This document shows, piece by piece, positions 58,801 to 64,000 of a stretch of DNA of 64,000 nucleotides (its first letter is position 1; every line of letters starts with the position of its first letter). This stretch comes from HGM13233 sp964478515 (GTDB lineage Bacteria; Bacillota; Clostridia; Oscillospirales; Ruminococcaceae). The stretch covers positions 1 through 64,000 of the forward strand of contig CAYZIL010000004.1 in assembly GCA_964478515.1 (NCBI GenBank), read 5' to 3'. A program made the position numbers and the translations under genes. The notes under the pieces were generated by a model. The model was given only the letters and a program-made list of their open reading frames with translations. It was not told the DNA's origin and made no database searches.

Positions 58801-60102
58801 ATGGAATCTTTACAACAGTGTCTTGAGGCGGTTCTCGAGTACTGCCGCCCGCGTGTGGTAGAGACCACCTTCAATATATTTTTCACCCCCCTTGCGCCTG
58901 TCTCGTTTGAGGACAACCTCGTAACGCTGTCGACGCCCAGCTCTTTTTTGCACGGCACTATTGTCAACAAGTATTCGCCGCTGCTCAAAGAGGCTTTTTG
59001 CGCCGTGCTCGGCTTTGACGTTGAGCTGGAAGTAATTATTGCCAAAGACGACGAGCCGCTGCCGGATGCCGCCGCCGTGGCTGTCGGCGATGCCGCTTTT
59101 ACTTTTGACAGTTTTATTGTCGGCAGCAACAACAAATTTGCCCACGCGGCCGCTCAGGCCGTTGCCGCGCGACCGGCGACAAACTACAACCCGCTGTTTA
59201 TTTACGGCGCCTCGGGTCTCGGCAAAACTCACCTGATTATCGCCATAAAAAACGAGGTATTGCGCCGCAACGAAAATTACAACGTCGTTTATGTGGACGG
59301 CGAACAGTTTACCAACGAGCTTATTGCGGCTATCGGCCGCGGCTCGACGGTCGCCTTTCACGAGACCTACCGCAGCGCCGACATGCTGCTCGTAGACGAC
59401 ATTCAGTTTATTGCCGGCAAGGACACGACACAGGAAGAATTTTTTCACACCTTCAACACCCTGTACAAGTCCGGCAAACAGATAGTTCTCACCTCCGACC
59501 GGCCGCCCAAGGAAATACGCCAGCTGGAAGAACGCCTGCGCACCCGTTTTGAGTGGGGGCTTATTGCCGACATTCAGCCGCCCGATTTCGAGACCCGCGC
59601 CGCAATTATCAACCGCAAGTCGAAGACGCTCGGTTTCGAACTGCCTGTGGAGGTCACCGAATTTATTGCCAACCGCATAAAGACCAACGTGCGCCAGCTT
59701 GAGGGCATTGTCAAAAAAATTAACGCCTACCGTTTAATGGAGGGTGCGACGCCCTCGGTCGGCATTGCCCAAAACGCCATTCGCGACATTCTCAGCGAGG
59801 AACAGCGGCCGCTGCCAATAACAATAGAAAAAATTATTGAGGAAGTCGCGCGCACCTACAACGTCTCGCCCGAGGACATCCGCTCGGCAAAACAAAACGC
59901 GGCAGTCTCGCAAGCGCGGCAGGTCTCTATGTACATAATCCGCGAGGTCACCGGCATAACGATGGAGAAAATCGGCGAAGAATTTAACGGCCGCAACTAT
60001 TCGACCGTGGTCTACGCCATAAATAAAATAGAGGACATTCTCGAAAACGACAATTCACTGCGGCTGACCGTCAACGACATTATTAAAAACGCCAAGAGCT
60101 GA
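58801..60102 (+). CDS. dnaA: Chromosomal replication initiator DnaA
   Basis: 433 residues: domain I (1-85), a very short domain II, AAA+ domain III with GASGLGKTHL and VDDIQFIAGK, the initiator-specific ANY-type region, and domain IV (about 340-433). Domain IV has QVSMYIIREVTGITMEKIGEEF followed by GRNYSTVVYA (N399, Y400, S401, T402), where most DnaA proteins have GRDHTTV or GRDHSTV. These residues contact the DnaA box in E. coli, so box preference may differ here. ATG 58801 follows GGAG. Confidence 0.97.
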   Translation: MESLQQCLEAVLEYCRPRVVETTFNIFFTPLAPVSFEDNLVTLSTPSSFLHGTIVNKYSPLLKEAFCAVLGFDVELEVIIAKDDEPLPDAAAVAVGDAAFTFDSFIVGSNNKFAHAAAQAVAARPATNYNPLFIYGASGLGKTHLIIAIKNEVLRRNENYNVVYVDGEQFTNELIAAIGRGSTVAFHETYRSADMLLVDDIQFIAGKDTTQEEFFHTFNTLYKSGKQIVLTSDRPPKEIRQLEERLRTRFEWGLIADIQPPDFETRAAIINRKSKTLGFELPVEVTEFIANRIKTNVRQLEGIVKKINAYRLMEGATPSVGIAQNAIRDILSEEQRPLPITIEKIIEEVARTYNVSPEDIRSAKQNAAVSQARQVSMYIIREVTGITMEKIGEEFNGRNYSTVVYAINKIEDILENDNSLRLTVNDIIKNAKS

Positions 60103-60133
60103 ACCGCGACAAATTGCGCACGTTAGCGCACAA

Positions 60134-60345
60134 GCTTCAACAAGTTTTTAAAGTTTAACACCGCGAGTTCACCGCCGCTGTCAAAGGTAGCCGCGCCAAA
60201 ATATTTTCACCAAATCCGCCACAAAAGTTCAACAACCGGCGCGGCCGAAAAAAGCCGCCGTGCGCGGGACTTTCAGCCGTTTTGCCCGGTTTCAACAACA
60301 CCTACTACTGCTACTAAAAAGATAACTATATAAAGAGCTGACTAA
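60134..60345 (+). other. oriC: oriC core: DnaA-box-like repeats, trinucleotide array and AT-rich element
   Basis: The 302-base dnaA-dnaN interval has three TTCAACAA copies (60136-60143, 60228-60235, 60291-60298) and TTTTCACCA (about 60204-60212). Immediately after the third copy, CTA CTA CTG CTA CTA (60302-60316) reads as a run of 3'-GAT-5' units on the other strand, the form of DnaA-trios, and leads into the AT-rich stretch AAAAAGATAACTATATAAAG. This matches the box-trio-unwinding layout of bacterial origins. Exact function is inferred. Confidence 0.72.
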
Positions 60346-60404
60346 ATACGATATTTTGCGCCGGCAAGCGCGGAACTAATCCATAAATTTCGGGGGTACC
60401 TAAC

Positions 60405-61511
60405 ATGAAGATCGTTTTCAACCGTCAAATTCTGCTGGACGCGCTCAGCGGCGTTTCCAAGGCCGTCTCGCCCAAATCAACAATTCCGGCTGTAGAGGGC
60501 ATTCTTTTTGTCGCGGAGCAAAACAGCACCATTCTTACCGGCTACAATTTTGAGATGGTCATAACCACGCAAATAGAAGCGGATATTGAGGAGGCCGGCT
60601 CGGCTGTACTCAACGCCCGGCTGCTCGGCGACTTTGTGCGCAAGGTTGACAGTGAAAATATATATATCGGCGTTGACGAGCGTCTTAGTACCACCGTCAA
60701 AGCCGGCATACGGGAGATAAATTTCATGGCCGTCGCGGCGGCAGATTTCCCCGAACTGCCCAAGCCCTCAACCGAATCTTCACTGACCATGAACGGCCCC
60801 GAACTGCGCGAAATGATTGACAAAACTCTTTACGCCGTCTCGCAGGACGAGCAAAAACCCGTTCACACCGGCACAAAATTTATTTTGGAAAACAATATGC
60901 TCACTCTGGTGTCGGTAGACGGTTACCGCCTTGCGGTGAGCACGCGCTCGGTAATAAACAACCAGGACGTCAGCTTTATAGTGCCGGCGCGCACGCTCGC
61001 GGAAATATCCCGCATTATCAGCGACGAGGAAAAAGAGATATACATTAATACCGCGCGGCGCTACGCCGTGTTCTATCTTGCCAAATACACCGTAATGACC
61101 CGACTGCTGGAGGGTGATTTTCTCGACTACAAGCGCTCAATACCCGACAGTTACCAGACCCGCGTTAAAGTCGACGTGCGCAGCATGATTACCGCGACGG
61201 AATTGACGTCGCTGATAATTACCGACCGCCTGAAAAGCTCGGTAACGCTCAATGTCGAAGCGGACAGGATTGTGCTCGATTGCAACACGCCGCTCGGCAA
61301 GGTTCACGACGAAATACCGGTAAAAACCGAGGGCGAGCCGGTGCGTATTGGTTTTAACAATCGCTATTTGCTTGACGCGCTGCGCAACAGCGGCTGCGAC
61401 GAGGTCTATTTTGAGATAAACGGCGCCAACAGACCGATGAAAGTAGTTCCCTGCGAGGGCGACGAATTTCTCTACCTGGTGCTGCCGGTAATTATTAAGG
61501 TCGAACAATGA
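60405..61511 (+). CDS. dnaN: DNA polymerase III sliding clamp (beta subunit)
   Basis: 368 residues, three-domain clamp. N-terminal MKIVFNRQILLDALSGVSKAV, central FAMSQDEQ-like VSQDEQKPVHTG and the C-terminal motif ending KVVPCEGDEFLYLVLPVIIKVEQ (MPMRL-type tail). It tethers polymerase to DNA. Four-base overlap with yaaA. Confidence 0.96.
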   Translation: MKIVFNRQILLDALSGVSKAVSPKSTIPAVEGILFVAEQNSTILTGYNFEMVITTQIEADIEEAGSAVLNARLLGDFVRKVDSENIYIGVDERLSTTVKAGIREINFMAVAAADFPELPKPSTESSLTMNGPELREMIDKTLYAVSQDEQKPVHTGTKFILENNMLTLVSVDGYRLAVSTRSVINNQDVSFIVPARTLAEISRIISDEEKEIYINTARRYAVFYLAKYTVMTRLLEGDFLDYKRSIPDSYQTRVKVDVRSMITATELTSLIITDRLKSSVTLNVEADRIVLDCNTPLGKVHDEIPVKTEGEPVRIGFNNRYLLDALRNSGCDEVYFEINGANRPMKVVPCEGDEFLYLVLPVIIKVEQ

Positions 61512-61720
61512 AAAAAATTGCGATAGTGAGCGAATACATTACGCTGGCGGCTTTTTTGAAACTGTGCGGCGAGTGCTCTACCGGCGGCGAGGCCAAAATG
61601 GCCGTTGTCGGCGGTGAAGTCAGCGTCGGCGGCGAGGTCTGCACCATGCGCGGCAAAAAGCTGCGTCCCGGGGACACCGTAAGCCGCGGCAAAAACGAAT
61701 ATGAGGTAACGGCGGCTTGA
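61508..61720 (+). CDS. yaaA: S4-domain RNA-binding protein YaaA
   Basis: 70 residues. S4-like fold with FLKLCGECSTGGEAKMAVVGGEVSVGGEVCTMRGKKLRPGD. Located between dnaN and recF as in Bacillus. Overlaps both neighbours by 4 bases. Confidence 0.92.
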   Translation: MKKIAIVSEYITLAAFLKLCGECSTGGEAKMAVVGGEVSVGGEVCTMRGKKLRPGDTVSRGKNEYEVTAA

Positions 61721-62805
61721 GGATTGACGACGTCGCCATCCGCGATTTTCGCAATATAGCCGCGGTCGACCTCGCTTTTGACAGCGGCGTTACCGTAATA
61801 GGCGGCGAAAACGCGCAGGGAAAAACCAGTGTGCTCGAAGCGGTGTGGCTGCTTTGCGGCGGCCGCAGCTTTCGCAGCAACCGCGACGCTGTGTTAATAA
61901 AAAAAGGCTGCGAAACGGCGCGGGTCGACGCGCACTATACGGCCGAAAGCAGACAGCAGACACTGTCCTTGCGCATCAGTTCCGCCGGGCGCGAAATGCA
62001 GCGCAATTCTACCGGTTTCATCAAGGCGGCCGCGCTGGCGGGCTGCTTTTGCTGTGTGGTATTTTCGCCGGACATTATGGACATAATTAAGGGCGCGCCG
62101 GCACAGCGGCGGCGGTTTTTAGACACGGCGCTGTGTCAGCTTTACCCGCGCTACATTACCGCGGCGCGAACCGTGAGCCGACTGATTAACCAAAAAAACT
62201 CGCTGCTGCGCGATTGCCGCACCATCAGCGCCGCGTTTGATATGCTGGACGTTTTCGACATTTCGCTGGCCGGCGCGGCGGCTGAACTGAGCGCAATGCG
62301 CGCGGACTACTGCGAAAAGCTGAAAAAGAGCGCCGCGGCTTTTTACGACACCATCAGCGGCGGCCGCGAGCGGCTGGATATTACCTATAATTCCGGGCTG
62401 TTTCCCGCCGGCTGCGCCATAGACGCTGAAACCGCGTCACAGCTGCTGCAACAGGGGCGCGAGGACGACGTTGCCGCCGCGCACTGCTGCCGCGGGCCGC
62501 ACCGCGACGACCTGGCAGTCACCATCAGCGGCGACGACAGCCGCAGCTATTCCTCACAAGGGCAGCAGCGCAGTGCCGTGCTGGCGCTGAAGCTGGCGGA
62601 GGCGGAAATATTCTGCGACGTTACCGGCGAGCCGCCGCTGCTGTTGCTCGACGACGTGCTTTCGGAACTGGACGCCGCGCGGCAGGACTTTCTGATTTCC
62701 GCAATAGGCTCGCGGCAGGCGATAATAACCGGCTGCGACGAGTCGTATATTGCGCGCAAGACCGGCGCGCGCATCTACAAGATATTCGCGGGTGCGCTGG
62801 TATGA
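61717..62805 (+). CDS. recF: DNA replication and repair protein RecF
   Basis: 362 residues from TTG 61717, which overlaps the yaaA stop. Walker A GENAQGKTSVLEA, the RSFRSNRD segment, signature YSSQGQQRSAVLALKLAE and Walker B PPLLLLDDVLSELD. It loads RecA at gaps with RecO and RecR. Confidence 0.96.
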   Translation: MRIDDVAIRDFRNIAAVDLAFDSGVTVIGGENAQGKTSVLEAVWLLCGGRSFRSNRDAVLIKKGCETARVDAHYTAESRQQTLSLRISSAGREMQRNSTGFIKAAALAGCFCCVVFSPDIMDIIKGAPAQRRRFLDTALCQLYPRYITAARTVSRLINQKNSLLRDCRTISAAFDMLDVFDISLAGAAAELSAMRADYCEKLKKSAAAFYDTISGGRERLDITYNSGLFPAGCAIDAETASQLLQQGREDDVAAAHCCRGPHRDDLAVTISGDDSRSYSSQGQQRSAVLALKLAEAEIFCDVTGEPPLLLLDDVLSELDAARQDFLISAIGSRQAIITGCDESYIARKTGARIYKIFAGALV

Positions 62806-63101
62806 TGTCAAAGTACCTTTTCGCCGGCGGCGACGAGCTTATAGACAGCGGCGACGTAATTGGTATATTCGACGTCGACACCAGCTCCACCGCAAAACGA
62901 ACGCGGGAATTTTTGCGTTACAACGAGCAAAGGGGCCGAATGAAGACCCTAGGCAGCGATTTGCCGCGCTCGCTGATAGTCTGCACCGGGCAAAATTATT
63001 TGAGTATGCTCTCGCCGCAGACACTGAAAAAAAGAGCGACTTCAATAGGCGGCGCCGGCATACCCCAGCGCGGGGACGGCAGCGGCGCCGCAAAAGAATA
63101 A
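62802..63101 (+). CDS. remB: Extracellular matrix regulator RemB-like (DUF370)
   Basis: 99 residues. MMSKYLFAGGDELIDSGDVIGIFDVDTSS... is the DUF370/YaaB start and the gene lies between recF and gyrB as in Bacillus. RemB supports matrix gene expression in Bacillus; the role in an anaerobe is unknown. The C-terminal 25 residues are low-complexity. Confidence 0.92.
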   Translation: MMSKYLFAGGDELIDSGDVIGIFDVDTSSTAKRTREFLRYNEQRGRMKTLGSDLPRSLIVCTGQNYLSMLSPQTLKKRATSIGGAGIPQRGDGSGAAKE

Positions 63102-63114
63102 ATCGGAGACGACA

Positions 63115-64000
63115 ATGGAAACGAACACCAACAACAATAACCACTACGACGCGGAACAAATACAGGTACTGGAAGGGCTGGAAGCTGTGCGCTTGCGCCC
63201 GGGCATGTATATCGGCTCTACCGGACCGCGCGGGCTGCACCATCTGGTTTACGAGATAGTCGACAATTCTATTGACGAGGCACTTGCCGGCTATTGCAGC
63301 GAAATTCGCGTGCGCATTAAAAAGGGCGATATTATTGAAGTCAGCGACAACGGCCGCGGCATACCGGTCGGCAAGGAGCACAAGACCGGACAGCCTGCGG
63401 TGACAGTCGTCTTTACGGTGCTGCACGCCGGCGGCAAATTCGGCGGCGAGGGTTACCATTTTTCCGGCGGATTGCACGGCGTCGGCGCCTCGGTAGTCAA
63501 TGCGCTGTCCGAATGGCTGGATGTGCATGTCTATGTGGACGGCAAGGAATACGAGCAGAATTTTTCGCGCGGCGAACAGAACGGCGAGCTGCGCTGTGTC
63601 GGCGACACCGAGCGCCGCGGCACCGTCGTTGAGTTTAAGCCCGACGGCGAGATATTTGAAGAGCTTACCTACGATTACGAGACACTCGAGCGCCGCTTGC
63701 GCGAGCAGGCCTTTTTAAACGCCGGCATTCGCATAGTGCTTGTTGACGAGCGCGGCGACGAGCCGACCGAGGAGGTAATGCACTACGAAGGCGGCATTCG
63801 CTCCTTTGTCGAGCACCTGCAAACGGTAAGACAGCTGGACGTGCTGCACCCCGACGTCATCTATTTTAAGACCGTCAACGACGCTAACGAGGCCGAAGTC
63901 GCCATGCAGTACAACGACAGCTACAACGAGTTGCTGCTGTCGTTTGCCAACAACATCCACACCATAGACGGCGGCACCCACGAGCAGGGCTTTAAAAACG
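63115..64000 (+). CDS. gyrB: DNA gyrase subunit B (5' part, runs off the window)
   Basis: The first 295 residues are present from ATG 63115 (RBS GGAG). GHKL ATPase motifs: YIVDNSIDEALAG-type YEIVDNSIDEALAG, VSDNGRGIP, LHAGGKFGGEGYHFSGGLHGVGASVVNALS. The sequence is cut at position 64000. N terminus is Asn-rich (METNTNNNNHYDAEQI). Confidence 0.97.
   Translation, partial: METNTNNNNHYDAEQIQVLEGLEAVRLRPGMYIGSTGPRGLHHLVYEIVDNSIDEALAGYCSEIRVRIKKGDIIEVSDNGRGIPVGKEHKTGQPAVTVVFTVLHAGGKFGGEGYHFSGGLHGVGASVVNALSEWLDVHVYVDGKEYEQNFSRGEQNGELRCVGDTERRGTVVEFKPDGEIFEELTYDYETLERRLREQAFLNAGIRIVLVDERGDEPTEEVMHYEGGIRSFVEHLQTVRQLDVLHPDVIYFKTVNDANEAEVAMQYNDSYNELLLSFANNIHTIDGGTHEQGFKN

Overview
The window is the replication-origin region of a Gram-positive, anaerobic, GC-rich Firmicute, most likely a gut Clostridia lineage. 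Four things support this. The gene order rsmG-mnmG-mnmE-khpB-yidC-yidD-rnpA-rpmH | dnaA-dnaN-yaaA-recF-remB-gyrB matches Bacillus/Clostridia. The darA-holB-ricT-trmN6-rsmI block matches the Bacillus yaaQ-to-yabC block. Anaerobic enzymes are present: a glycyl radical enzyme, an adenosylcobalamin-type class II ribonucleotide reductase, a small 2[4Fe-4S] ferredoxin and radical SAM proteins. Promoters have the TTGACA-17-TATAAT form, and GTG/TTG starts are common. The species is not identified. Two 100-base N runs (41849-41948 and 51398-51497) are assembly gaps inside genes.

Layout. 1-450: duplicated hairpin elements and a tRNA-Arg(CCG) with a partial copy of its 3' end. 0.5-13 kb: envelope and housekeeping genes (YibE/F, zinc-ribbon membrane protein, NagA, HAD phosphatases, LCP protein, VanZ-like protein, Ca/Na exchanger, KtrB/KtrA-type K+ uptake, QueT, flavoprotein, GNAT). 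13.2-19.5 kb: a LacI-controlled divergent catabolic cluster with an MDR dehydrogenase, the LacI regulator and a DeoC-like aldolase on one side, and a ROK sugar kinase with a glycyl radical enzyme on the other. 20-27 kb: D-lactate dehydrogenase-like protein, hydrolase, phosphoesterase, then the rsmI-to-darA block. 27-30 kb: nrdJ and a ferritin-like protein. 30-36 kb: sugar transferase, transporters, lipoproteins, TetR. 36.7-40.5 kb: a radical-SAM-like protein without cluster cysteines, divergent from an intact radical SAM enzyme followed by metK. 40.6-43.1 kb: an LEA-like protein and a large repeat protein. 43.4-50.1 kb: cupin phosphoglucose isomerase, allulose-6-phosphate epimerase, chagasin-like lipoprotein and two ABC exporter systems, one with an AbrB regulator. 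50.3-64 kb: Noc-like protein and the oriC core, ending inside gyrB.

Main points of interest. (1) The 13-19.5 kb cluster has two related operators, one just downstream of each divergent consensus promoter. Its enzyme set (kinase, glycyl radical C-O lyase/dehydratase family, class I aldolase, alcohol dehydrogenase) has the logic of a radical-mediated sugar or anhydro-sugar pathway. (2) DnaA carries N-Y-S-T where the DNA-contacting D-H-T-T/S-T signature is normally found, and the origin and nrdJ promoter carry TTCAACA-type boxes rather than TTATCCACA. (3) A cysteine-less radical SAM-like protein faces an intact radical SAM enzyme. (4) A degenerate ~120-base intergenic repeat family occurs at three clear sites and one doubtful site.
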